Shown here: one piece after another, positions 9,291 through 19,279 of the stretch | Layout: each line of letters begins with the position of its first letter | How positions within the stretch are numbered: the stretch's first letter is position 1 | Origin: Cystobacterineae bacterium | GTDB taxonomy: Bacteria; Myxococcota; Myxococcia; Myxococcales; Myxococcaceae | DNA: 38,341 nt | Direction: 5' to 3' | NCBI GenBank assembly: GCA_009781495.1 | Contig: WQYA01000014.1 | Coordinates: 1-38,341 of the forward strand | Position numbers and translations under genes: made by a program | The notes under the pieces: generated by a model | Database searches by the model: none | The model's input: the letters and a program-made list of their open reading frames with translations, nothing else | Told to the model about the DNA's origin: nothing

Positions 9291-11300
9291 TTAAACGGAC
9301 TTGCCCAGTTGCTTCAACATGGCTTCTGCGGCAGCCTCCGCGCTCAAACCAAACCTCCTAAACAACTGCTCCGCCGGCGCTGAAGCGCCAAAACCCTCCA
9401 TGCCGAGAATATAACCCTCTGCCCCTACCCACTCGTGCCACCCTAGGCTAACCCCCGCCTCTATGGCTACCCGCGCTTGTATGTCCGGCGGCAATACCTC
9501 GTTACGGTAGCCTTTGGGCATGCGGCGAAAAGCTTCCATGCAGGGCATGGACAATACACGCACGGCCACCCCCTGCGCACTCAGCAAACTCTGGGCCGCC
9601 AAGGCCAGCTGCACCTCGGAGCCGCTGGCCAGAAAAACCCCCGCCAAGGGGCCCGGCGCATCCTTCAAAACATAGGCGCCATAGGGCAGCATTTTCGCAG
9701 GCGCCATTTGGCTGCGGTCCAAATAGGGCAACTTCTGGCGCGTCAATATCAGCGCCGTGGGGCCCTCCTGCCGCCGCAAAGCCCCTACCCAGGCCCAAAC
9801 CGCTTCGGGCCCATCGCAGGGGCGTACCACATCCAAATTCGGAATGGAGCGCAAACTCGCCAACTGCTCCACCGGTTGGTGGGTAGGGCCGTCTTCACCT
9901 ACGCCTATGGAGTCATGCGTAAACACATAAACCACCGGTAGACGGCTTAGGGCGGCCAAACGTATAGAGGGCCGCATATAGTCACAAAAACTAAAAAACG
10001 TGGAGACATAGGGGCGAAACTGCCCGTGCAGCGCAATCCCGTTGGCGATGGCCGCCATGCCGTGCTCGCGTACGCCTAAACGGAGGTTGCGGCCCTCCCC
10101 GGTTTGCCCATTAAAATCCTTCTCCCCTACCAATGCCGACTTCGTGGAGGAGCTTAAATCCGCATCCCCCCCCAATAACTCCGGAAGCTGCTTGCCCAGG
10201 GACTGCAAAACCAAAGAGGCTGCACTGCGCGTCTCCAAACTGTTTTTGGGCAGCAAGGCCTCCAACCCCTCCTCCAAATGGGCTGTGGGCAACTCCCCTC
10301 GCAAACGGCGCTCAAACTCCTTGGCCAACTCCGGGTGTTGCACGGCATAGGCGGCAAACAACCGCTTCCATGCCTCAAAGGCCGCCTCACCGCGCCGCGT
10401 GGCTTGGGCGCAATGCGCATAAACTTGCTTGGGCACCCAAAAAGAGGTGTCCTTGGGCCACCCCAGGGCCTCCTTGGTTTTCTCCACCTCCTCCGTGCCC
10501 AAAGGACTGCCGTGCGCGGCGGCTTTGCCCGCCTTGTTCGGCGAGCCAAACCCCAACGTCGTCTTCACCACAATCAACGAAGGACGCAGCGTCTCTTCCT
10601 TGGCCTTTGAGAGGGCCTCTTCAATGGCTTTGAAGTCGGTGTCCCCCTCCTTCACCACCTGCACATGCCAACCCATGGCTTCATAACGCGCCCCTACGTC
10701 CTCCGTAAAACATAGGGAGGTAGGGCCATCTAAGGTAATACCGTTAGAGTCATAGAGACAAATTAACTTCCCTAAACCCAAATGCCCCGCTATGGCCGCC
10801 GCCTCAAACGCAACCCCCTCCATCACATCGCCATCCGACAACAAAGCATAGGTAGGGTGGTCCACTATTTCAAACCCGGGACGGTTAAAACGGAAGGCCA
10901 AGGCCCTTTCGGCAATCGCCATACCCACGGCGTTGGCGTGGCCCTGTCCGAGGGGGCCGGTGGTGGCTTCTACCCCCGGCGTCAACCCCACCTCGGGGTG
11001 GCCCGGCGTCTTGCTGCCCCACTGCCGAAATTCCATCAAGTCCTTCATCTCCAGCGCATAGCCGAAGAGGTGCAAAAGGCCATAAAGCAAAGCGGAGCCA
11101 TGCCCTGCCGACAAAACAAAACGGTCCCTGTTGGGCCAATGCGGCTGAGAGGCACAAAAACACAGCCGGTGTTGCCACAGCGCAAAAGCCATGGGCGCGG
11201 CTCCCAGGCATATGCCGGGGTGGCCTGAGTTGGCCTTTTGAATGGTGTCGAGACAAAGGGCGCGCAGCGCGTTGGTGGACTCTAAATCCTCTAAAGACAT
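9291..11300 (-). CDS. tkt: Transketolase
   Basis: 669 residues, normal for bacterial transketolase, which moves two-carbon ketol units between sugar phosphates in the pentose phosphate pathway. The N-terminal thiamine-diphosphate domain has [16 protein letters not shown] (67-81), [14 protein letters not shown] (115-128) and the cofactor/Mg motif SDGDVMEG (155-162) with Asn186 about 30 residues on. The pyrimidine-binding domain shows [13 protein letters not shown] and [14 protein letters not shown]. The start is the ATG at 11300 with a purine-rich AGAGGGGGG just upstream. It lies 19 bases after the preceding conserved hypothetical gene. Confidence 0.97.
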   Translation of the reverse strand: MSLEDLESTNALRALCLDTIQKANSGHPGICLGAAPMAFALWQHRLCFCASQPHWPNRDRFVLSAGHGSALLYGLLHLFGYALEMKDLMEFRQWGSKTPGHPEVGLTPGVEATTGPLGQGHANAVGMAIAERALAFRFNRPGFEIVDHPTYALLSDGDVMEGVAFEAAAIAGHLGLGKLICLYDSNGITLDGPTSLCFTEDVGARYEAMGWHVQVVKEGDTDFKAIEEALSKAKEETLRPSLIVVKTTLGFGSPNKAGKAAAHGSPLGTEEVEKTKEALGWPKDTSFWVPKQVYAHCAQATRRGEAAFEAWKRLFAAYAVQHPELAKEFERRLRGELPTAHLEEGLEALLPKNSLETRSAASLVLQSLGKQLPELLGGDADLSSSTKSALVGEKDFNGQTGEGRNLRLGVREHGMAAIANGIALHGQFRPYVSTFFSFCDYMRPSIRLAALSRLPVVYVFTHDSIGVGEDGPTHQPVEQLASLRSIPNLDVVRPCDGPEAVWAWVGALRRQEGPTALILTRQKLPYLDRSQMAPAKMLPYGAYVLKDAPGPLAGVFLASGSEVQLALAAQSLLSAQGVAVRVLSMPCMEAFRRMPKGYRNEVLPPDIQARVAIEAGVSLGWHEWVGAEGYILGMEGFGASAPAEQLFRRFGLSAEAAAEAMLKQLGKSV

Positions 11301-11319
11301 GGCCCCCCCTCTAGCCTAT

Positions 11320-11934
11320 TCAGCCCAACTTGTCTTTCTCCCGAAGCAAATAATTCAATATCAACTCGTCCAAACGCTGCTCTGCAATGAGGTCTTCCCC
11401 AAAAACAGCACCTACTTCCTCATCTTCGAAAGAGGAAGCTGTTGGCCCCACCACCGTTTGCTCCGCTTCCAGGGAGGAAACCGGGGGAAGGGGGGAGCGG
11501 CTAGGGGAGCGGCTCAGGGGCGGGCGGGAAGGGGGCGTATAGGAGGGGAGTATGGGTTGGGTTAAATGTGCAAGCGGCTCTGCAGGCGAAAGGGCCGGGT
11601 GCTCATCGGTTTGGGCGCGCTCATCCAACTGGCCTACTCTCCAATATTTGGCGTGGGCTTCGTTGCTCTTGTCATATTGGCCTTTGAGGAGGTTGCGCAG
11701 CATTTGTTTGTGCTGTTTCTCCATCAACTCGCGTACCCGCTTGGGCAAGTCCGCTGAGTCCAAGTGCTCTGCATAGGAGACTTTGAGCGAAGCCAAAACA
11801 TTGCCGCCGAGGAACAGCAGGGTGGTTATGCTCGGGTTATGCCTGCCGGAGTCCTCCGTCTGTAGGTGATAAAGCTGCCCTTTATGTTTAACGTTATGGT
11901 TAAAACCCGGGAGGGCATTTTCAAATGGTTTCAT
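11320..11934 (-). CDS. Conserved hypothetical protein with a Pro-rich middle
   Basis: 204 residues, ATG at 11934 with only a weak ribosome-binding site. The N-terminal 100 residues (FNHNVKHKGQLYHLQTEDSG, then LLFLGGNVLASLKVSYAEHL and MEKQHKQMLRNLLKGQYD) match my recollection of an uncharacterised family common in Myxococcota and relatives. Residues about 115-155 are a low-complexity Pro/Ser/Arg linker. The C-terminus is acidic then helical (AEQRLDELILNYLLREK). There is no signal peptide or membrane segment. Function is unknown; it sits 19 bases upstream of tkt and 115 bases after the MBL-fold hydrolase gene. Confidence 0.75.
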   Translation of the reverse strand: MKPFENALPGFNHNVKHKGQLYHLQTEDSGRHNPSITTLLFLGGNVLASLKVSYAEHLDSADLPKRVRELMEKQHKQMLRNLLKGQYDKSNEAHAKYWRVGQLDERAQTDEHPALSPAEPLAHLTQPILPSYTPPSRPPLSRSPSRSPLPPVSSLEAEQTVVGPTASSFEDEEVGAVFGEDLIAEQRLDELILNYLLREKDKLG

Positions 11935-12048
11935 ATGGGTGCAAAGGCCAGAGGCCTTGAATGGAACCTGCCTTTCTTCAGTCTAATCCGCTTTGGGGCA
12001 AAATTTCCAAGCTTATCTCTCTGTGAGACATGGAGGTTTGAAGCATCC

Positions 12049-12735
12049 TCAGGCATACAAAGAGAAAAAGCCTGCTTTATCCTGCAAATAGGGGTTGGTT
12101 TGGCACTCCCTATGCAGGGAGGAGACGGGGGTATCGCCATAGTCGTGCCCGGGGAATACCTGTGTTTGGGGGGGCAGTGTTTTAAGTTTAAGGTGCAAGC
12201 TTTCATAGAGTTGTTGAGCGTCCCCTCCCGGCAAATCCACCCGCCCACACGCCCCGACAAAGAGAACATCCCCCGTAAACAGGGCCCCCTCAACAAAAAT
12301 ACACTGGCCCCCTAAGGTATGCCCTGGAGTTAACAGCATGCGCATGTCCAAGCCCGCCAGGGGGACAAGGGTGTCGGGGTGCAGGGTTTGGAAGGTGGCG
12401 GGGGAGGCCTCTGCCAGGGCGCGTAGCCTGGGGCAAAACGGGGGGGGGCAGGCGCGTATGAAGTCCATTTCCGCCTGCTGCAACAAAACCGGAATGCGCA
12501 AAAGCGCCACCAACTCGGGGAGGGCTTGGACATGATCATAGTGGGCATGCGTCAGGACAATGGCCGTCAAGCGCTTGTTGTCCTGCTTGGCGGCTTGCAC
12601 AATACGCTCTGCTTCCCAGCTGGCGTCAATGAGGACGGCCTCCTCGGCGTCGGCAGCGCCCAGCAAATAGACGAAATTGGCCATAGGCCCCACGGCGAGT
12701 TGACGTATGTAGAGGGGGGGGGTTTGTGTTTGCAT
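12049..12735 (-). CDS. Metallo-beta-lactamase-fold hydrolase, glyoxalase II-like
   Basis: 228 residues. The ATG at 12735 is 1 base after the purB stop (12737-12739), so translation is probably coupled; an upstream extension would lie inside purB. The metal-binding motif THAHYDH (62-68) supplies His63, His65, Asp67 and His68; further ligands are His139 (PGHTLGG), Asp156 (FTGD) and His197 (FPGHDYGD). CQTNPYL near the C-terminus resembles the end of hydroxyacylglutathione hydrolases, but a full GloB C-terminal substrate domain is missing. A thioester hydrolase or related detoxification role is likely; the actual substrate cannot be told from sequence. Confidence 0.9.
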   Translation of the reverse strand: MQTQTPPLYIRQLAVGPMANFVYLLGAADAEEAVLIDASWEAERIVQAAKQDNKRLTAIVLTHAHYDHVQALPELVALLRIPVLLQQAEMDFIRACPPPFCPRLRALAEASPATFQTLHPDTLVPLAGLDMRMLLTPGHTLGGQCIFVEGALFTGDVLFVGACGRVDLPGGDAQQLYESLHLKLKTLPPQTQVFPGHDYGDTPVSSLHRECQTNPYLQDKAGFFSLYA

Positions 12736-12736
12736 A

Positions 12737-14047
12737 TTAGGCCTCGCCGAATACACGTCTAAAAATCTCATCCATATGCCGCGTGTGGTAGCCCTCCTCA
12801 AAACAGGCCTCCACCTCTTCCGGCGTCATATGCGCCCTCAACTCCCCATCCGCCAAAAGGGAGGTTTTGAAGGCCACCCCCTCCTCAAAAAACCGCATGG
12901 CATTGCGCTGTACCACCGCATAGGCGGCTTGACGCTCCATCCCCTTCTGGGCCAGGGCCAACAGCAGGCGCTGGGAGTATACCAAACCGCCCAGGCGGTT
13001 CAGGTTACGCTCCATAGCCTCGGGGTATACCCGCATATCCCCCACTAAACCCGTAAAACGGTATAGCATAAAGTCCAAAGTTACCGTCGCATCCGGGCCA
13101 ATAACGCGCTCCACCGAGGAGTGGGAAATGTCCCTCTCGTGCCACAAGGGGACATTCTCCAAAGCGGCCCACGCATAGCTGCGCACAAGCCTCGCCAGGC
13201 CCGTCAGGTTTTCTGAGAGGATGGGGTTACGCTTGTGGGGCATGGCCGAGGAGCCCTTTTGGCCCTTGGCAAAGGGCTCTTCCAACTCGCCCACCTCGGT
13301 GCGTTGGAGGTGCCGTATCTCTATGGCAAACTTCTCCAGAGAAGTCGCCAACTGCGCCAACACCAAAAAATATTCGGCGTGTATGTCCCTCTGTATCACC
13401 TGGCTGGAAGCCTTGGCCGGCACAAGCCCCAAACGTCGGCACATGCCCTCCTCCACGCAAGGCGGCAAATGCGCAAAAGTGCCCACAGCGCCGGAGCACA
13501 TGCCCACCGCAATGCCTTTGCGCGCATGCAGGAGGCGCTCGCGGTGGCGGGCCAACTCGTCATACCAGAGGGCCAGCTTGTGCCCCAAGGTTGTCGGCTC
13601 CGCATGAATGCCGTGGCTGCGCCCCATCAGTCGCAGCTGCTTAAACTCGAAGGCGCGCGCCTTCACCGCCTGCATGGCGCGCTCCAAACCCGCCAGCAAA
13701 ACATCCGCGGCCTCACGCAAAACCAAGGCCAAAGCCGTGTCCAGCACGTCTGAAGAAGTCATTCCAAAGTGCAGCCAGCGGGCCTCGGGGCCTATGCGCT
13801 GCTCCATGAATGTCAAAAAAGCAATGACGTCATGCCGCGTCGTCTTCTCAATCTCCTCTATGGCCTCCACATCCTTCGCGTCAAACGCGCCGGCCTTCGC
13901 ACGGCAGGCTTCAAAAGCCGCTGAAGGGGCCAGGCCTTCGTCTGCCATGGCGGCCAATGCCGCAAGCTCTATGTCTCTCCAACGGCCAAGCTTGGCTTCT
14001 TCTGTCCACAGGGCAACCATTTCAGGCCGCGCATACCTTGGTATCAT
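12737..14047 (-). CDS. purB: Adenylosuccinate lyase
   Basis: 436 residues, close to the B. subtilis-type enzyme. It catalyses two fumarate-releasing steps of purine synthesis (SAICAR to AICAR, adenylosuccinate to AMP). Motifs: HFGMTSSDVLDTA (93-105), GRSHGIHAEPTT (142-153) with the catalytic His, and the superfamily signature SSAMPHKRNP (266-275) with the mobile-loop Ser. The ATG at 14047 has AAGGA about 6 bases upstream. It overlaps functionally with the hydrolase gene that follows 1 base later, and follows the kinase-like gene after about 95 bases. Confidence 0.97.
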   Translation of the reverse strand: MIPRYARPEMVALWTEEAKLGRWRDIELAALAAMADEGLAPSAAFEACRAKAGAFDAKDVEAIEEIEKTTRHDVIAFLTFMEQRIGPEARWLHFGMTSSDVLDTALALVLREAADVLLAGLERAMQAVKARAFEFKQLRLMGRSHGIHAEPTTLGHKLALWYDELARHRERLLHARKGIAVGMCSGAVGTFAHLPPCVEEGMCRRLGLVPAKASSQVIQRDIHAEYFLVLAQLATSLEKFAIEIRHLQRTEVGELEEPFAKGQKGSSAMPHKRNPILSENLTGLARLVRSYAWAALENVPLWHERDISHSSVERVIGPDATVTLDFMLYRFTGLVGDMRVYPEAMERNLNRLGGLVYSQRLLLALAQKGMERQAAYAVVQRNAMRFFEEGVAFKTSLLADGELRAHMTPEEVEACFEEGYHTRHMDEIFRRVFGEA

Positions 14048-14142
14048 CCGCTTTCCTTATGCTTAGGGGGTTGCTTTAAGCCTATTCTCCACTGGCCCTG
14101 CCCCTTTGCTTTTAAGCACCCCTAAATTTAAACCACTTCAAG

Positions 14143-16089
14143 CTATTTTGAGTTTGCACAACAACGAAAACCTATTTCTGCCATAGCTGCCGCCTTGGTT
14201 TTGCGCGCCGCACAACGTATGTCATGCTCCGTGCCTGAGAAGGAGCCGCCTTTCACTACCTTCTCCTCCGTCCATTCGGCAGCATTCCCGGACATGTCCA
14301 ACACGGCATAGGTGGATACGCAACGAAAAAACTTTCCTGAAGCCGCCAAGCTTGTGCCTGCCCCTGTCCCACCTTCAGCGTTGCAAGCGCTTGCATCAAA
14401 AATATTGCTATAGGGCCAACGTAAGCCCTGGCTGCCCCGACAGGCTTTCTCCCACTCCGCCTCCGTACACAAACGCTTGCCTTGCTTCTGGCATAACTCC
14501 TTGGCCTTGGCCCACCCCACATTCACCTGCGGCATATGCCCAGGACGGTTGGGGTATTCATAAATGTCCACACAAAAACCCCCCACTTCCTTCGAGACGG
14601 CCGACATGTCCTCAAAACTCAAATAGAGATCGTCCCTCTCTGTGCCCATCCTGAAACTCCCCGCAGGTATGTGCCGCATCTGCTCCGGACAGCGCGTGTT
14701 GGCAGCAACGGACGGCACATTGGCGCGCGGCGTCCGAGAAGCTTCCGGAGGCTTCTCGGACGGGACGGGCACTTCAGGAGGGGCCGTCTCTTCAAGAAAC
14801 TCAGGCAACGTGGCCTCCGTATGCACCACCTCATTCTTCAAGGGCTCTATGGGTACAGGTACAGGCACGGGCACGGGCGCCACAGGGGGGGGTTGCAAAA
14901 AACCCTCGACGTTTCTGCCCGTATATTCTTCGGGCGTCGTGTCCCTAAAAAGCAGGTAGAGGAGGCCCATCAGCAACAAAACACCCCCTGCCAAAATGAC
15001 CCATTTCAGTTGGCCCAAGCCTTGCTTGGCCGGGCCCTTTATTCCAGCGAGGGATATTTCGCTGGAAGGCTCCGGAAAAACCTGAGGGGGGGGCAGGGGG
15101 GGAAGTTCAGGGTGAGTCTGCGCGAGCGCTCCATCCAAAACCTGCCCCTCCCCCTCTGAGTACCTCTGGTAGAAGCTACAAAAATCATCATAAAACTCCG
15201 CAATGCTGCGGTAGCGCAGCAGCGGACTTGCCGCAACGGCCTTGTGGTAAATGGCTTCCATCTGGACGGGAATGGAAGGGTTGTTCCTGCGTAGGCCCTT
15301 AAGCCCACTGTCGGGCAATACACCGCCCAGCATTTCTCCTAAAATAACCCCCAGGGAATAAACATCTGCCCCGGCGTCTATGGCCATACCCGACAAAAAC
15401 TCGGGGGCAAAATAGCCCTCCGCCTTGTGCTTGCACTGCGCTTGTACAAAAGGCTGGCGCGCCATCGCCAGGCCCAAACCCACGTCGCTCAGCTTCAACA
15501 AGTCCGGCAAAACAAAAACATTCTCCGGCTTCAAATTCAGGTGCAAACCCATCTTGTGCACCGCCTCCAAAGCCTGCACCAACTGCCCTAAAATGGGCTC
15601 CACTTCCTTGCACGAAAAGAGGCTGCCTTTCACCAGACGCTCATCCATAATCCGCCGCAGAGACAAACCCTCCGTCTGCTGCTGCGTATAAAACATCCGC
15701 CCCCGCGTGTTGCCCACTTCATAAATCCGCCCAAGGTTCGGGTGCGACAAATGCGCAAGCCTCCCCAATACACTGCCAAAATGCTTCTGCTCCTCGGCTG
15801 TCTGCAACAAATGGGGGTGTATTATTTTAAGGCGGAGGTTCAGCTTGGAAACCCCGTCATAGACGCCATAGGAAAAGCCTGTGGGGCCCTCCCCTAACAA
15901 CTCCCTCACCAAATAACGCTCCGCAATACGCTCCTCCGGCTTAAACAGCCCCCCCTCGGCTAAATTCATCGCCTTGCGTATATAGCCCGTCGAAACCTGT
16001 CGGACGGCAACCGGCGACATTTTCTGTCCACAAACGGAACAGACTGTCTGAGTGTCGGGAACATGGCTTCCACATTTGTAGCAAAGCAA
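14143..16089 (-). CDS. Zinc-ribbon / degenerate Ser-Thr kinase / SUMF1-like fusion membrane protein
   Basis: 648 residues. The start appears to be TTG at 16089: AGAGGA lies 5 bases upstream and the first codons give the zinc ribbon CYKC...CSVC (3-20). Residues 58-310 are a Hanks-type kinase fold: Gly-rich loop GEGPTGFSYG (67-76), the lysine in LRLKII (85-90), HLNLKPEN (183-190) and SDVGLG (201-206). The catalytic Asp of HRD is Asn185 here and DFG reads DVG, so catalysis is doubtful. A Pro-rich region leads to one membrane span (362-382), then a Pro/Glu linker, and residues 467-648 form a formylglycine-generating-enzyme-like (SUMF1) domain (PAGSFRMG, GKRLCTEAEWEKACRG, VLDMSGNAAEWTE, VVKGGSF, IGFRC). 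The topology places the kinase fold in the cytoplasm and SUMF1 outside. It probably works as a scaffold or sensor; target unknown. Confidence 0.9.
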   Translation of the reverse strand: MLCYKCGSHVPDTQTVCSVCGQKMSPVAVRQVSTGYIRKAMNLAEGGLFKPEERIAERYLVRELLGEGPTGFSYGVYDGVSKLNLRLKIIHPHLLQTAEEQKHFGSVLGRLAHLSHPNLGRIYEVGNTRGRMFYTQQQTEGLSLRRIMDERLVKGSLFSCKEVEPILGQLVQALEAVHKMGLHLNLKPENVFVLPDLLKLSDVGLGLAMARQPFVQAQCKHKAEGYFAPEFLSGMAIDAGADVYSLGVILGEMLGGVLPDSGLKGLRRNNPSIPVQMEAIYHKAVAASPLLRYRSIAEFYDDFCSFYQRYSEGEGQVLDGALAQTHPELPPLPPPQVFPEPSSEISLAGIKGPAKQGLGQLKWVILAGGVLLLMGLLYLLFRDTTPEEYTGRNVEGFLQPPPVAPVPVPVPVPIEPLKNEVVHTEATLPEFLEETAPPEVPVPSEKPPEASRTPRANVPSVAANTRCPEQMRHIPAGSFRMGTERDDLYLSFEDMSAVSKEVGGFCVDIYEYPNRPGHMPQVNVGWAKAKELCQKQGKRLCTEAEWEKACRGSQGLRWPYSNIFDASACNAEGGTGAGTSLAASGKFFRCVSTYAVLDMSGNAAEWTEEKVVKGGSFSGTEHDIRCAARKTKAAAMAEIGFRCCANSK

Positions 16090-16129
16090 GGCTGTCCTCT
16101 TTGGTTATTTTAAAACCACTCCCATGGGT

Positions 16130-16582
16130 TTAGCGTATGCCTGTAGATCCAAAACCTCCCTCCCCTCTGTGCGTGGCCTCCAACTCCTCCACCTCCTCCC
16201 ACTCCACTCGAATCCGTTTCGAAACAACCAGTTGGGCAATACGCTCGCCCGGGTGAATCTCCTGCGGAAACTTTGAAAGGTTAATCATCAGTATTTTGAG
16301 CTCTCCACGGTAGTCCGCATCCACAGTCCCTGGTGTATTTAGACAACTTAGGCCCTTTTTCCAAGAGAGACCTGAACGTGGACGTATTTGGGCTTCACAA
16401 TCCTCCGGCAAAGCAATCGCTATGCCCGTGGGCACCAACATACGCTCCAAAGAGTCCAAACACAGCGGCGCTTCCAGGTCAGCATAGAGGTCCATGCCCG
16501 CAGAACCCGGGGTTTGGTAGCTGGGCAACAAAACCCCGGGACGCAAACGCTGAAGGCGTATAAAACGCGAATCGCCTGCCAT
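16130..16582 (-). CDS. dut: dUTP pyrophosphatase
   Basis: 150 residues, typical for trimeric dUTPase, which hydrolyses dUTP to dUMP and keeps uracil out of DNA. All five motifs are present: PGSAGMDLY (25-33), RPRSGLS (67-73), NTPGTVDADYRGE (82-94) with the catalytic Asp, GERIAQ (112-117) and RGEGGFGSTG (139-148). The ATG at 16582 lies 1 base after the pnp stop at 16584, so the two are probably translationally coupled; pnp-dut adjacency is common in this part of the bacterial tree. Confidence 0.97.
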   Translation of the reverse strand: MAGDSRFIRLQRLRPGVLLPSYQTPGSAGMDLYADLEAPLCLDSLERMLVPTGIAIALPEDCEAQIRPRSGLSWKKGLSCLNTPGTVDADYRGELKILMINLSKFPQEIHPGERIAQLVVSKRIRVEWEEVEELEATHRGEGGFGSTGIR

Positions 16583-16583
16583 C

Positions 16584-18707
16584 TCAGCTCTCAGCTTCGC
16601 CTTCTGAAGGCGTCTTGGTTTGCTGCAAGGCCTGCTTCCTCGACAAACGTATTCTCCCGTTCTTCTCTACGGCCATGACTTTGACCATGACTTCATCCCC
16701 CTCCTTCACAATGTCGGTCACCGCCCTCACCCGCTTGTCGGACAACTCGGAAATGTGCACCAAACCATCCGTCCCCGGAAACAACTCGACAATAGCCCCA
16801 ATCTCTAAAACCTTGCGCACTATCCCCAAATAAACCTCGCCTACCTCCGCCTCCCGCGTCAGCGCCTGAATCATCGCAACCGCTTGCTTGGTCGCCTCTG
16901 TGTTCGCCGAGGCAATGTTCACACGCCCGGAGTCCTCAATGTTAATGACGCAACCTGTACGGGCTACAATGTCCTTAATGGTTTTACCGCCGGGGCCTAT
17001 GACGTTTTTAATGAATTCCGAGCGAATCTGCAGCGTCGTAATCCGCGGCGCATAGACGCTGATTTCTGCGCGGGGCTCCGGCAACACTTCGGCCATCTTC
17101 TCCAAAATGTGCAGCCTCCCACGGCGCGCTTGCTCCATGGCCCGCATCATCAGCTCGGTGGTTATGCTCGTTATTTTTATGTCCATCTGCACCGAGGTGA
17201 TGCCTTTGGCTGTGCCGCATACTTTGAAGTCCATGTCCCCTAAATGATCTTCATCCCCTAAAATATCCGAGAGAATGGCTACCCTATCCCCTTCCTTTAC
17301 CAAACCCATGGCTATGCCTGCTACCGGCGCCTTGAGGGGAACGCCCGCATCCATCATCGCCAAAGTCCCGCCGCATACGGTGGCCATGGAGGAGCTGCCG
17401 TTGGACTCCAAAATGTCGCTGACAATGCGCAGCGTATAGGGGAATTGCCCCGCGTCCGGAATCAGCCCGCGCAAAGCCCGCTCCGCCAAGGCCCCATGCC
17501 CCACTTCCCGACGGCCCGGGCCACGCAGAGGCTTCACTTCATTCACAGAAAAGGGCGGAAAATTGTAGTGCAACATAAACCTTCTGAAACTCTGCCCCAG
17601 CAAATGCTCTATGCGTTGCTCATCCTCGGAAGTCCCCAAAGTCGCTACGGCCAAAGCCTGGGTCTCTCCACGGGTGAAAAGCGCAGAGCCGTGCGTCCTC
17701 GGCAATACGCCGACTTCTATGCTGATGGGACGTACTTCATCGTGCGCTCGGTTCGCAATACGCCCCCCACTCAAAATCATCTCCCGCATGTATTGGTATT
17801 TGAGTTCCTCAAAAATCGCCCCTACCTTCTTCTCTAAACCTAGCCCCCCCTGCTCGGCTTGCCTGAGTTTTAACTCGGACAAAAGCTGCGCCTTCGTCGC
17901 AGACAGCGCAGCATAGCGCTCCTTCTTGTCGGCAATGGCATAGCCCGCCGCAATGCCCGCCTGCGCCAACTGGCGGCACTCCTCTTGAAACTCAGGGCTC
18001 GGCTTCTCCGGCAACTCAAAAGCACGCGCCTGCTTCCCCAGCTGCGCACGCATCCGCTCCTGCAACTCCAACATGGGGACACAGGCCTTCTGCGCACACT
18101 CCAATGCCGCCAACATCTCCACTTCGGAAATTTCAGCAGCCCCCCCCTCCACCATCACTATCGCCTCCTTGGAGCAGGCTACCACCAAGTCTATGTCGCT
18201 CTTCTCCCGCTGCTCATAGCTGGGGTTTATCACCCATTCACCCTCTAGACGGCCAACCCTTACACCCGCTATGGGCCCATGGAAAGGCAAGTCCGAAACC
18301 ATCAACGCCGCCGAAGTCGCTGTCAGGGACAAAATGTCTGGATCGTTCTGGTTGTCCGCAGAAATAACGTTGACAATCAACTGAATCTCACAGCTGAAAC
18401 CTTCGGCAAACAAAGGCCTGCAACTGCGGTCTACCAGGCGGGACGTCAGCGTCTCCTTCTCCGTTAGCTTGCCTTCGCGACGAAAAAAACTGCCCGGAAT
18501 CCGCCCCGCCGCACACAGGTTCTCTTTGTATTCCACCGTCAACGGCAAAAAATCCACATCCCTCTTCTCATGCGCGGCTACCGCTGTTGCCAACAACAGG
18601 GTGTCGCCATAGCGAAGCACCACCGCACCGTCTGCTTGTTTGGCCATACGGCCTGTTTCAATGGACAGGGTTTGTCCACCCACTTCTATAGCTTCTTTCA
18701 AATACAT
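16584..18707 (-). CDS. pnp: Polyribonucleotide nucleotidyltransferase (PNPase)
   Basis: 707 residues, normal length. It degrades RNA phosphorolytically from the 3' end. Two RNase PH-like domains (about 1-230 and 310-550) flank a helical domain; [22 protein letters not shown] appears in adjacent pieces in the first, and [17 protein letters not shown] and [11 protein letters not shown]-like ([11 protein letters not shown]) in the second. A KH domain ([11 protein letters not shown], about 562-572) and an S1 domain (about 620-690) follow. The ATG at 18707 has AGGAGA 6 bases upstream. It follows rpsO, as in many bacteria, but a terminator separates them. Confidence 0.98.
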   Translation of the reverse strand: MYLKEAIEVGGQTLSIETGRMAKQADGAVVLRYGDTLLLATAVAAHEKRDVDFLPLTVEYKENLCAAGRIPGSFFRREGKLTEKETLTSRLVDRSCRPLFAEGFSCEIQLIVNVISADNQNDPDILSLTATSAALMVSDLPFHGPIAGVRVGRLEGEWVINPSYEQREKSDIDLVVACSKEAIVMVEGGAAEISEVEMLAALECAQKACVPMLELQERMRAQLGKQARAFELPEKPSPEFQEECRQLAQAGIAAGYAIADKKERYAALSATKAQLLSELKLRQAEQGGLGLEKKVGAIFEELKYQYMREMILSGGRIANRAHDEVRPISIEVGVLPRTHGSALFTRGETQALAVATLGTSEDEQRIEHLLGQSFRRFMLHYNFPPFSVNEVKPLRGPGRREVGHGALAERALRGLIPDAGQFPYTLRIVSDILESNGSSSMATVCGGTLAMMDAGVPLKAPVAGIAMGLVKEGDRVAILSDILGDEDHLGDMDFKVCGTAKGITSVQMDIKITSITTELMMRAMEQARRGRLHILEKMAEVLPEPRAEISVYAPRITTLQIRSEFIKNVIGPGGKTIKDIVARTGCVINIEDSGRVNIASANTEATKQAVAMIQALTREAEVGEVYLGIVRKVLEIGAIVELFPGTDGLVHISELSDKRVRAVTDIVKEGDEVMVKVMAVEKNGRIRLSRKQALQQTKTPSEGEAES

Positions 18708-18747
18708 GCTTCTCTCCTATGTCTTCTTGGGGAGAAACCCACCGGGA

Positions 18748-18846
18748 CGTTTTGATTTGAAGTCCGCAACCCCCACCCTCATGGCCCCCACCCTCTAGCA
18801 TGGCCTAAATCCATGAATTGGAAGCTCCAAACCTAAAATCAAAACG
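18748..18846 (-). promoter_or_regulatory. Inverted repeat in the pnp leader
   Basis: CGTTTTGATTT at 18748-18758 and AAATCAAAACG at 18836-18846 are perfect 11-bp complements about 77 bases apart, in the region between the rpsO terminator and the pnp start. If transcribed they could form a long-range stem. E. coli pnp is autoregulated through RNase III cleavage of a leader stem; a comparable role here is only inference. Confidence 0.4.
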
Positions 18847-18896
18847 CAACCCCAAGTTGTCTCTCCACCTCAATGTTTTGCTGCTTCTATAAACAT

Positions 18897-18920
18897 AAAA
18901 AGGGGCGCCCCATGCGCCCC
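18897..18920 (-). terminator. Intrinsic terminator of rpsO
   Basis: On the minus strand GGGGCGC (18920-18914), a 5-base loop and GCGCCCC (18908-18902) are followed directly by five Ts. It lies about 11 bases past the rpsO stop and separates rpsO from pnp. Confidence 0.9.
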
Positions 18921-18931
18921 CGCTTCCTGCG

Positions 18932-19201
18932 CTATTTGCGAATGCCCAATGCGTCAATGAGCTTCTTGTAGCGCTCTAAATCCTTCTTCTTCAAATAGTC
19001 CAACAACCTCCTGCGCTGCCCTACCAGCTTCAACAAACCCCGGCGTGAATGGTGGTCCTTCTTGTGCGTCTTGAAATGCTCCGTCAAATAGGAAATGCGC
19101 CGCGACAACAAGGCCACCTGCACTTCCGGGGAGCCGGTGTCTTTTTCATGCGTCCTATAGCGAGCGACAATCTCTACCTTCTGTTCTGCACTCATTACCA
19201 T
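18932..19201 (-). CDS. rpsO: 30S ribosomal protein S15
   Basis: 89 residues, the same length as E. coli S15, when started at the ATG at 19201; the frame is open upstream but those residues have no counterpart in S15. Motifs [25 protein letters not shown] and [12 protein letters not shown] are diagnostic for this 16S-rRNA-binding small-subunit protein. GGTGGAG lies about 11 bases before the start; a second ATG two codons later is possible. It has its own promoter and terminator. Confidence 0.97.
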   Translation of the reverse strand: MVMSAEQKVEIVARYRTHEKDTGSPEVQVALLSRRISYLTEHFKTHKKDHHSRRGLLKLVGQRRRLLDYLKKKDLERYKKLIDALGIRK

Positions 19202-19232
19202 GGCTTTTTTCTCCACCTCTCCCGAAAAAAAC

Positions 19233-19262
19233 GCCTTCCCCATGGGAGGGAATAGGGAAGGC
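19233..19262 (-). promoter_or_regulatory. Hairpin in the rpsO leader
   Basis: GCCTTCCC (19233-19240) and GGGAAGGC (19255-19262) are perfect 8-bp complements with a 14-base loop, inside the predicted leader and ending about 31 bases before the start codon. S15 represses its own translation through different leader folds in different bacteria, so this is a candidate autoregulatory site. Confidence 0.5.
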
Positions 19263-19279
19263 TCTTTGCTTCTTTTAGG

